Source: Halanaerobiales bacterium (GTDB lineage Bacteria > Bacillota > Halanaerobiia > Halanaerobiales > DTU029). From it: a stretch of DNA of 32,718 nt. A program made the translations under genes and the position numbers. Positions 1-6,145 of the stretch are shown piece by piece; the first letter of the stretch is position 1; each line of letters begins with the position of its first letter. Where the stretch lies: contig JAKSCG010000121.1 in the NCBI GenBank assembly GCA_022360715.1, positions 1-32,718 on the forward strand. The letters are read 5' to 3'. The notes under the pieces are model-generated. The model was given only the letters and a program-made list of their open reading frames with translations. It ran no database searches and was not told where the DNA came from.

Positions 1-35
1 AGCAGTAGGTAGAACAAAATTCTTTTAAACAACAA
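1..35 (-). other. Possible 5' end of the next gene, cut by the window edge
   Basis: Just past the flgJ stop the minus strand has a strong G-run resembling the ribosome-binding sites used throughout this locus. About 12 bases later come two consecutive TTG codons opening a frame that reads LLFKRILFYLL to the edge. Basic residues followed by hydrophobic ones fit the start of a membrane or exported protein. The same frame has a TAA stop directly after the G-run, so a start could not lie further upstream. The fragment is too short to identify, and TTG with a long spacing makes it uncertain. Confidence 0.25.
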
Positions 36-72
36 GATTGGCGATTACCCCCCTTTTCAATCAAGATTACCT

Positions 73-417
73 TTACAATTGCTCGCGAAGCTGCTCATAC
101 AATAATTTTCCCAACGAACTAAAACCCGGGTCAGTGGGGCCCAGTTTGCTTATTTCCCCGTCAAGCATATCGGTAAAAACCTCTTCCGCATATCCCCCGT
201 TGATTAGTTCTCCCTTTGGAACCGTATTACGCATTGCTTTAAACATCTGTTTTAGTAGAATCGAAGTAAACTCATTAGCCAGTAGCCTTAACCGCTGCTC
301 AGCTCTCTCCTGCTCAGTTAAATTACTACTTATTTGTTGATGCTTGATCTTTTTTAGATCATGCTCGCTCAGTATCTGTGAATAATTTTGTTGAATTAAA
401 TTGGTATTTAATTCCAC
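73..417 (-). CDS. flgJ: Rod-binding protein FlgJ, N-terminal type without muramidase
   Basis: About 114 residues, covering only the rod-binding domain that caps the growing rod in FlgJ. The family signature is visible in the middle: a helix with the string LLKQMFKAMR, followed by a GGYAEEVFTDML-like stretch. Enteric FlgJ carries a second, peptidoglycan-cutting domain of about 150 residues. That domain is absent here, as in many Firmicutes, so another enzyme must open the wall. Start: the longest frame begins at a TTG at 420, but the GTG at 417 sits 6 bases after GGGGTGA and is preferred. It is the last complete gene of the run, 14 bases after flgI, which fits late rod and ring assembly. Confidence 0.85.
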   Translation of the reverse strand: MELNTNLIQQNYSQILSEHDLKKIKHQQISSNLTEQERAEQRLRLLANEFTSILLKQMFKAMRNTVPKGELINGGYAEEVFTDMLDGEISKLGPTDPGFSSLGKLLYEQLREQL

Positions 418-431
418 CAACAGTCACCCCT

Positions 432-1577
432 TTACCTTAATTCCAGTCTGGCATGTAAAGCACCCTGGGCATCTATCATCTGCAGGATCGCAATGATATC
501 ACGGGGAGAAGCACCGATCGTATTAAGTGCTGCCACCAGATCCTGGACATTACCCCCAGTCGGTACCACCATCATGTGAGCATCCTGTTCCAGCACCTCG
601 ATCGATGTTTCTTCGACAACGACCGTTTCACCCGGACTAAATGGTGGTGGTTGTGATACAAATCTCTCCGTATCAATCCTAACAGTTAAATTGCCATGTG
701 CTACCGAAATAGTTGAAATCCGGACATTATGTCCGATAATGATTGTACCGGTTTTTTCATTGATAACTACCTTTGCTTGCAGGCCAGGCCTAACTTCCAG
801 ATTATTGATCTTGGCGATATAGTCTACTACATCATGCTGATAAATCAAAGGCACCTTTACCCTGATCTGGGCGGCATCGAGTGCTTCCGCCACTTTTTCT
901 TCAGTATAGATCACATCAAAAAAACGGTTAATGGCCAGGGCAACATTTCTGGCTGTTTCAAAATTGGCTTCTTTTAATAAAAAGGTTAATTCCTGATTAC
1001 TTATTTTAAAGTCAAGTCCTCGCTCAACTATTGCTCCGGAAGGAACCATCGCTACTGTCGGGTGATTCTTCCTGACCATATTACCACCGGCTTGCAAATT
1101 AAACCCACCGATCGAAACTGGCCCCTGGGCTGCCGCATAATTCTCCCCGTTAGCTGCCATCAAGGCAGTCATAAAAAGGACACCCCCCTGTAGGCTGGTC
1201 GCATCACCCAATGAACTGATCGTAACATCAAGGGGGTCCCCCGGATGGTCAAAGACCGATAAACTGCCGGTTACCATTACCGCCGCTACATTACGGCTAT
1301 TGATCTGATCCGGGGTAACCTCAATCCCCAAATTTCTCAACATATTAGCATGACTGGTAATAGTCGGTCGATAGCGGTTGGAATCACCGGTCCCGGCCAG
1401 GCCGATGACCAGGCCAAAACCAAAGAGCTGATTATCCCGAACCCCCTTAATCCTGGTAACATCCCCGATTGAAACCAGCGGATCATGAAGAGAACTCCCT
1501 GTACTCACCACTGTCACCAGGAAAATTACCGGTAAAAGCAAGAGTAGTATTAATCTGAGATTAACCGTATCCTTCAT
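432..1577 (-). CDS. flgI: Flagellar P-ring protein FlgI
   Basis: 381 residues, close to the usual FlgI length of about 365. It has an N-terminal hydrophobic export signal (about residues 8-25). Next come the family opening motif IKGVRDNQLFGFGLVIGL with GTGDS, and at the C-terminus the conserved NVQDLVAALNTIGASPRDII block. FlgI assembles the periplasmic ring around the rod in the peptidoglycan layer, so it implies a diderm envelope. I count no cysteine in the protein. E. coli FlgI depends on a disulfide, so this version must fold without one. A GGGAGAGG ribosome-binding site precedes the ATG. It lies 14 bases after flgH, with flgA two genes upstream, the expected trio. Confidence 0.96.
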   Translation of the reverse strand: MKDTVNLRLILLLLLPVIFLVTVVSTGSSLHDPLVSIGDVTRIKGVRDNQLFGFGLVIGLAGTGDSNRYRPTITSHANMLRNLGIEVTPDQINSRNVAAVMVTGSLSVFDHPGDPLDVTISSLGDATSLQGGVLFMTALMAANGENYAAAQGPVSIGGFNLQAGGNMVRKNHPTVAMVPSGAIVERGLDFKISNQELTFLLKEANFETARNVALAINRFFDVIYTEEKVAEALDAAQIRVKVPLIYQHDVVDYIAKINNLEVRPGLQAKVVINEKTGTIIIGHNVRISTISVAHGNLTVRIDTERFVSQPPPFSPGETVVVEETSIEVLEQDAHMMVVPTGGNVQDLVAALNTIGASPRDIIAILQMIDAQGALHARLELR

Positions 1578-1591
1578 TTATATCCTCTCCC

Positions 1592-2176
1592 TTAAAAGAT
1601 CCAGTTTAAAACCCGTTGGAATATATTGGGGCTCTGTTTTTCCGTAACAACACCTTTACCCTCAAACTCAATTCTGGCATCGGCTATCCTGGTAGAGAGG
1701 ATTGTATTCTCCGGGCTGACATCCTCCGGCCGAATAATTCCGGCCAGTTTAATTAACTGTTCTTCCCCATTAATCCTGATCGTCTTACTACCGCTAATCA
1801 TAAAGTTACCGCTCGAGAATTTCTCAATAACCAGGGTGGTAATATCTGCTTTAATCTGACCGCTTCTCTTGGTTTCACCGGCCGCATCATCATCGTCTGC
1901 ATAATTGAAGCCAAAGTTGGTTAAAAAGCTAAAGATACCCAGCCCGGGACCGGCACTGGCACTACTACCTTGACTGACACTGGTATTGGCACTTTGAACG
2001 GCATCAGAATTCTCGGCAATAATCACCGTAATGACATCCCCGACTTCAAACTCCCCTTTTCCTTTATCCTGATAAATCTGACCGGCTTCGTCACTCCATA
2101 GTGAAGTAGCTAAAGACGTCCAGGTAAAAACGATTAAAAATACAATCGTAGTTAAATAAACCACACGAAGTTTCAT
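1592..2176 (-). CDS. flgH: Flagellar L-ring protein FlgH, no lipobox cysteine
   Basis: 194 residues against about 230 in enterics. FlgH forms the ring in the outer membrane around the rod. Family features seen: the segment GEFEVGDVITVIIAENSDA near residues 40-58, the ISGSKTIRINGEEQLIKLAG core, the IIRPEDVSPENTILSTRIADARIEF block, and the end GKGVVTEKQSPNIFQRVLNW. The N-terminus is a plain signal peptide (about residues 1-25). Enteric FlgH is a lipoprotein with a cysteine after its signal peptide; this protein has no cysteine anywhere, so it cannot be lipidated in that way. A strong AAGGAGG site precedes the ATG. It sits between flgA and flgI. Confidence 0.95.
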   Translation of the reverse strand: MKLRVVYLTTIVFLIVFTWTSLATSLWSDEAGQIYQDKGKGEFEVGDVITVIIAENSDAVQSANTSVSQGSSASAGPGLGIFSFLTNFGFNYADDDDAAGETKRSGQIKADITTLVIEKFSSGNFMISGSKTIRINGEEQLIKLAGIIRPEDVSPENTILSTRIADARIEFEGKGVVTEKQSPNIFQRVLNWIF

Positions 2177-2190
2177 TTATTTAAACCTCC

Positions 2191-3174
2191 TTACTGCACT
2201 AACCTAACCAAATGGGCATTAATAACCTGGGCTTTGAATTTATGACCTGTTTTCAAGTTCTCCACAGTTATGTATTGGCCTTTTTTTCCGCTCTGCCGTG
2301 CCCGGACCATAGTTTTTACTTGAACATTGCCAAAAACAAGCTCAGCCTGGATTTGCTCCCCAGCCCGGATTAGATCGGGTAAAGATAAGTAATAGCTGGT
2401 CAGAATACCTCCCTGGGGGATAGCGAGCTTGACCACCCCGTCTTGAACCAGCGCAACCCCCCAATCAGTAATTAAATCACCGCGAAAATTGCCTAATTCC
2501 CGATAATCCTGGTGAAAATCAACTTGAACCAGCTTTTCCCCGATCTTGATCGGCCTTTTGGCTATATAAACCTGGTGTTTTACTAAAATCTCAAAGCCCA
2601 AAAATACCTTTTGATAAGCCAGCTCATCAATAATGATCAATGCCTGTAACGAGACAGCACCCCTTAACTTGGTTCCCCCAGGTATTTCAAACCTTAAATC
2701 ATAGTCACGGTCCGGTAAAACAATCTCCGGGGGAATAAACCGTGCTCTAATCACAATCCTCTCCGCCGGGTAGTCAATTAACCCAATTAAATACTCCTTT
2801 GCTTTATTAATTAGTTGCTCCCCGGCCAATCTCCTGCTGGTAGTTCTAACCAATACCCGCTCCGGAATATCTAACTTAAAATCCTTCCCGTTCAGGCCCT
2901 GCCCCTGCAAGATTAATTCAATCTGTTGACGGGGAATCTCCAGACTATATCCCGGCAGAACAGCCTTACCTAGATTAATTGCCTGGATTTTAGTCAATTT
3001 TTCCCCACTGATTCCTTCGATGACAGCAATATCACCCAGGGTAATCCAGGGGGTCGATATGCTGACCTCCTCCGGGATCGATATTCTAATCAGCGCACTG
3101 TTAACCTGGTCAGCAGGCAGAAAAGCCAGCAAGATAACTACTAAAACGATGCTAATTCCCTGATTAATCCTCAT
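2191..3174 (-). CDS. flgA: Flagella basal body P-ring formation protein FlgA
   Basis: 327 residues, longer than enteric FlgA (about 220) because of an extended N-terminal part. A signal peptide covers about residues 1-26, with a likely cut near QVNSA. The C-terminal third carries the SAF-like region typical of FlgA: a VYIAKRPIKIGEKLVQVDF segment, then RAGEQIQAELVFGNVQVKT and a final VNLKTGHKFKAQV-like stretch (seen as VENLKTGHKFKAQVI). FlgA is the periplasmic chaperone that helps FlgI form the P ring. GAGGGGG precedes the ATG. It lies directly upstream of flgH and flgI, so the three ring genes form one block after the rod genes. Confidence 0.9.
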   Translation of the reverse strand: MRINQGISIVLVVILLAFLPADQVNSALIRISIPEEVSISTPWITLGDIAVIEGISGEKLTKIQAINLGKAVLPGYSLEIPRQQIELILQGQGLNGKDFKLDIPERVLVRTTSRRLAGEQLINKAKEYLIGLIDYPAERIVIRARFIPPEIVLPDRDYDLRFEIPGGTKLRGAVSLQALIIIDELAYQKVFLGFEILVKHQVYIAKRPIKIGEKLVQVDFHQDYRELGNFRGDLITDWGVALVQDGVVKLAIPQGGILTSYYLSLPDLIRAGEQIQAELVFGNVQVKTMVRARQSGKKGQYITVENLKTGHKFKAQVINAHLVRLVQ

Positions 3175-3209
3175 ATCAGCCCCCTCTCTCGCTTAACCGA
3201 CTCAACGCA

Positions 3210-3998
3210 CTAGCGTTTTAACTGGGAGGCAGTCCTTAACATATCATCAGCGGCCTGAATAACATTAGAGTTAACTTCATAGGCCCGCTGGGCTACAATC
3301 ATATTGACCATCTCTTCGACAACCTGTACATTCGACATCTCCAGAAAATATTGCTCGACAGTACCATACCCAGGTGCCCCCGGATTGTTGACCATCGGAG
3401 CTCCGGAAGCAACCGTATCCTGAAACAGGTTTCGACCAATACTGTTTAAACCGGCCCGATTGGAAAAGCGGGCTAGCTGAATCTGCCCGATCTGTTGCGG
3501 CATATTATTGCCGGCAACCTGTACTGAGACTGTCCCGTCAGCGGTAATACTAATCTCTGTGGCATCCTGCGGAATATATATTTCCGGCTGGATCGGATAA
3601 CCGTCAGAAGTAACCACTCGACCGGTGCTATCCTTTTTTAAAGCCCCGTCACGGGTATAGGCAATTGTCCCATCCAGCATTAACACCTGCAAAAATCCAT
3701 CACCCTCAATACAAATATCAAGAGGATTCGCTGTGTTCTGCATATTACCATTAGTGAAGATCTTCTGGCTAGCCGAAACCTTGGAACCATGACCGATTTC
3801 CACCCCAACCGGAACCTGGGCCCCCTGAGCATTAGGGGTGCCCGGTTCTTTTAAGCGTTGATACATCAAATCCTGAAAATTAACCTTACTCTTCTTAAAA
3901 CCCGTTGTATTAACATTGGCCAGATTATTAGAGATCACATCTATATTTGTCTGCTGACCTTTCATCCCGGTGGCAGCAGTCCACAATGCACCAATCAT
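3210..3998 (-). CDS. flgG: Distal rod protein FlgG
   Basis: 262 residues from the chosen start, essentially the family length (260 in E. coli). It has the N-terminal rod motif ALWTAATGMKGQQ followed by DVISNNLANVNTTGFKKS, a central DICIEGDGFLQVL segment, and the C-terminal EMVNMIVAQRAYEVNSNVIQAADDML helix. FlgG builds the distal rod through the periplasm. Start: the longest frame opens at 4004, but that ATG touches the GGGAGAG site; the ATG at 3998 lies 6 bases after it and matches the family N-terminus (MIGALW). An 85-base gap separates it from the FlgF-like gene upstream. Confidence 0.96.
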   Translation of the reverse strand: MIGALWTAATGMKGQQTNIDVISNNLANVNTTGFKKSKVNFQDLMYQRLKEPGTPNAQGAQVPVGVEIGHGSKVSASQKIFTNGNMQNTANPLDICIEGDGFLQVLMLDGTIAYTRDGALKKDSTGRVVTSDGYPIQPEIYIPQDATEISITADGTVSVQVAGNNMPQQIGQIQLARFSNRAGLNSIGRNLFQDTVASGAPMVNNPGAPGYGTVEQYFLEMSNVQVVEEMVNMIVAQRAYEVNSNVIQAADDMLRTASQLKR

Positions 3999-4004
3999 TT
4001 CCAT

Positions 4005-4089
4005 CTCTCCCTTATCTAAGAATAGTTTTTGAGGTTGTCTCGATCAGTTAACAACCCCTACAGCCTCCATTAAGGTCCAGCTGTCGCGT
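4005..4089 (-). other. Intergenic gap with a small hairpin, 5' of flgG
   Basis: An 85-base gap between two rod genes, longer than most gaps here. On the minus strand GGGGTTGT (4051-4058) can pair with ACAACCTC (4031-4038) around a 12-base loop, an 8-bp stem with one G-U pair. It is followed by only AAAAACT rather than a U-run, so it does not look like an intrinsic terminator. It could be an RNA-processing or stability element that sets FlgG level against the FlgF-like protein. Function not known. Confidence 0.35.
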
Positions 4090-4839
4090 CTAAGCAAGCC
4101 TACCTACACTATTAACGACTTTATCCAACGAACTGTCATAAGCGGTAATCACCTTCTGGTTTGAGTCAAAATAACGGCTTGTCTCGATCATTTTGACCAT
4201 TTCCTCAATGATATTGACATTACTATTTTCCAAATACCCTTGTTTTAACTGGTATCCGGCAGTAAGGCCTTCTCCTTCTTCAGTGCTTTGATATAAATTG
4301 TCTCTAATTTTGCGGAGTTGATTGCCATCGGGAAAATCGACAATTAGAAAGCGATCGCCGGTCATCCCGCCGAGATAAAGCTGGCCCCTTTCATCTACTT
4401 TAATCTCCCGACCGGTAATAGTTTGCATTGGCCCCTGTTGACCCATCACCTGATATCCCTGTTTAGTAACGATCTGGCCGGCTTGATTTAAAGTAAAATT
4501 ACCGTTGCGGGTATAGCGCAGACCAGCCGGAGTTGAGATGACGAAGAATCCATTCCCTTCAATGGCAAAATCAAGTTGATTATCGGTATTATATAATTGT
4601 CCCTGTTTAAGATCTAGGGCGGTTTCCTGTAATCTGACCCCTGTCCCCAGACTGCCGAGCTGCTTGATTTCCTTGCCCTGCTCAATTAATGAAATCATCA
4701 TTTCCGGAAAGGACTCCTGGATCGCATGATCCTTTTTATAGCCAGCAGTATTAGCATTAGCCAGGTTATTAGAAATAACATTCAGTTTGCGTTGATTAGC
4801 CAGCATACTGGATGAAGCAGTGTATAATCCCTTGAGCAT
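4090..4839 (-). CDS. flgF: Flagellar hook-basal body rod protein, FlgF/FlhO-like
   Basis: 249 residues. It has the rod/hook family N-terminus MLKGLYTASSSML...RKLNVISNNLANANTAGYKKD, a central FAIEGNGFFVISTPAGLRYTRNGNF segment, and the C-terminal EEMVKMIETSRYFDSNQKVI helix. This is the FlgF (B. subtilis FlhO) class of rod protein, exported by the flagellar type III system and placed between proximal rod and FlgG. Start: the longest frame begins with GTG at 4848, but the ATG at 4839 lies 6-7 bases after AAAGGGGGTGA and gives the usual family start. Its neighbours are the short MltG-like gene upstream and flgG downstream. The exact FlgF or FlgG label is by order and similarity. Confidence 0.9.
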   Translation of the reverse strand: MLKGLYTASSSMLANQRKLNVISNNLANANTAGYKKDHAIQESFPEMMISLIEQGKEIKQLGSLGTGVRLQETALDLKQGQLYNTDNQLDFAIEGNGFFVISTPAGLRYTRNGNFTLNQAGQIVTKQGYQVMGQQGPMQTITGREIKVDERGQLYLGGMTGDRFLIVDFPDGNQLRKIRDNLYQSTEEGEGLTAGYQLKQGYLENSNVNIIEEMVKMIETSRYFDSNQKVITAYDSSLDKVVNSVGRLA

Positions 4840-4854
4840 TGAATTCACCCCCTT

Positions 4855-5343
4855 TCAATCAAGTAAGATTGTTGATAAAATATCAATTGCCTCGCTATTA
4901 CTGGGAAACTGATAGGTCCCAGCCTTAATCCTGGTCTCTACCCTAAAAAGGATTAGTAGTTGTAAAAACTTGTCATATTCGATTAATCCACTTTGGTCAA
5001 AAATCCGGGCGACCTCAATCCCGGTAGAACCCTCCGGAATTGTAATTTCAAGCATGCTCACCCCCTTCAGCGGCTTAAATTCCAACTTAAAGTCCTCTAA
5101 AACCGGCTCCTCGACTCCGGTCATCACTAGCTCTGTTTCCACAAAAGGCTTGAGAATTTGACTACTTAACTCCGGATCTAGTAGCTCTGGCGCAACACTG
5201 GCCGCACTTTGGTTATGATCAAGGGCAGTAATACCGGCCGGAGCCGGTTTAGCAAGTAAAAATATGCCGATCAGTAACAAGGCAAAGCCGGTTCCTATTA
5301 GCAAATCAGGGATTAATTCCTTTAAATAATTAAGTCTAAACAA
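4855..5343 (-). CDS. Short MltG/YceG-like membrane protein lacking the catalytic domain
   Basis: 162 residues. One transmembrane helix lies near the N-terminus (about 12-34), then a linker, then a C-terminal stretch from about residue 95 (MLEITIPEGSTGIEVARIF ... AGTYQFPSNSEAIDILSTIL). That stretch matches the LysM-like subdomain at the front of MltG/YceG endolytic transglycosylases. The protein stops where the catalytic YceG domain with its glutamate should begin, so cutting activity is not expected; it may bind peptidoglycan or a partner. The start is TTG, 7 bases after GAGGAA, overlapping the upstream gene's stop by 8 bases. Direct placement before the rod genes suggests a role in passing the rod through the wall; that is inference. 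Confidence 0.7.
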   Translation of the reverse strand: MFRLNYLKELIPDLLIGTGFALLLIGIFLLAKPAPAGITALDHNQSAASVAPELLDPELSSQILKPFVETELVMTGVEEPVLEDFKLEFKPLKGVSMLEITIPEGSTGIEVARIFDQSGLIEYDKFLQLLILFRVETRIKAGTYQFPSNSEAIDILSTILLD

Positions 5344-5788
5344 CTGAATCTTCCTCTTTCTGATAGAATTTTAAGATTAATTTAGTCTCTCTAACCCCGA
5401 AGTCCAACTTTTCCGCAATATCCTGACAAGTCAAGCCCTGCCTGGATAGAGCAATCACCTGAGCATATTTGCTCGCTATTGGCAGCGCCTTATTCTGCCG
5501 ATAATTATCTTTAAAAATCTCTCTAAAATTTTCTTTAACGGGGATTTTCTCTTCCAGTAATTCTTTGATTATTTTCTCTCGATCATTGATCTGATTAATT
5601 AAGCGATCAAGGTCATGATTAATCTCCTGTAATTTATCACGGTGTTTGATTAAGTCGGCTTCTCCTAATAAATCCTGCTCTTCTCCCTCCGGTTCGGACT
5701 TAACCTGGCCGGTTTTCAGCTGATGATATTTTAACACTACACCGACCAGGAACAGAATAACCCCGCTTACAATTAAAAACCATGGCAT
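5336..5788 (-). CDS. SwrB/YlxL-like membrane protein with C-terminal helix-turn-helix-like segment
   Basis: 150 residues from the chosen ATG. A single transmembrane helix at the N-terminus (about 3-20) is followed by a charged coiled-coil region (about 40-100). The C-terminal segment ASKYAQVIALSRQGLTCQDIAEKL continues into GVRETKLIL and looks like a helix-turn-helix (DUF6115-like). This layout, and a place shortly after the flagellar sigma gene, matches B. subtilis SwrB (YlxL), which promotes basal body maturation and swarming. Start: the longest frame begins at TTG 5809; the ATG at 5788 is 7 bases after GGGAGTGA and puts the helix at the very N-terminus. Assignment to SwrB is by architecture and position, not by strong identity. 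Confidence 0.65.
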   Translation of the reverse strand: MPWFLIVSGVILFLVGVVLKYHQLKTGQVKSEPEGEEQDLLGEADLIKHRDKLQEINHDLDRLINQINDREKIIKELLEEKIPVKENFREIFKDNYRQNKALPIASKYAQVIALSRQGLTCQDIAEKLDFGVRETKLILKFYQKEEDSVV

Positions 5789-5815
5789 TAGATACTCACT
5801 CCCGAACAAAAGACC

Positions 5816-6133
5816 CTATATTTTAACATCGATAATTCCTCCCTTGCTCCCATTAATGTTCCTCTTCTTTTTCCGCTCTTTGTGCTCCTGTTCAGTGGTA
5901 TCTTCTTGCTCATTTTGCTCAGTTGTTTGTTGTTTTTGCCCTTGATCCCTAATTTTGCTCTGTTCGGCCTTATTATTTTGATTAACCCGCTGTTGCTTTA
6001 ATTTATTTTCCAGGTCAACCTGCTGGTTTTTAAAACTTTGTTGTTGTCCTGGTTGAAGTTCTTTCATTTGCTGGATTTTTTCTACCTGAAAAGACATCGG
6101 TAAATTGGTATTCGGATTAATTGGTTGGGTCAT
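5816..6133 (-). CDS. Hypothetical Q/K/E-rich small protein
   Basis: 105 residues, unrecognised. There is a short N-terminal part (MTQPINPNTNLPMSFQVEKI), then a long low-complexity, highly charged glutamine-rich stretch (about residues 25-90), probably disordered or coiled. A compact end, GSKGGIIDVKI, follows a run of basic residues. There is no signal peptide, membrane segment or cysteine. Small proteins with a similar hydrophobic tail occur near fapA in other Firmicute flagellar loci; this is recollection, not a search result. Start: ATG at 6133, 5 bases after GGGGGTGA; the longer frame uses a GTG inside that site. Gaps are 12 bases from fapA and 27 to the next gene, so it is co-transcribed. 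Confidence 0.7.
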   Translation of the reverse strand: MTQPINPNTNLPMSFQVEKIQQMKELQPGQQQSFKNQQVDLENKLKQQRVNQNNKAEQSKIRDQGQKQQTTEQNEQEDTTEQEHKERKKKRNINGSKGGIIDVKI

Positions 6134-6145
6134 CCAGCTCACCCC

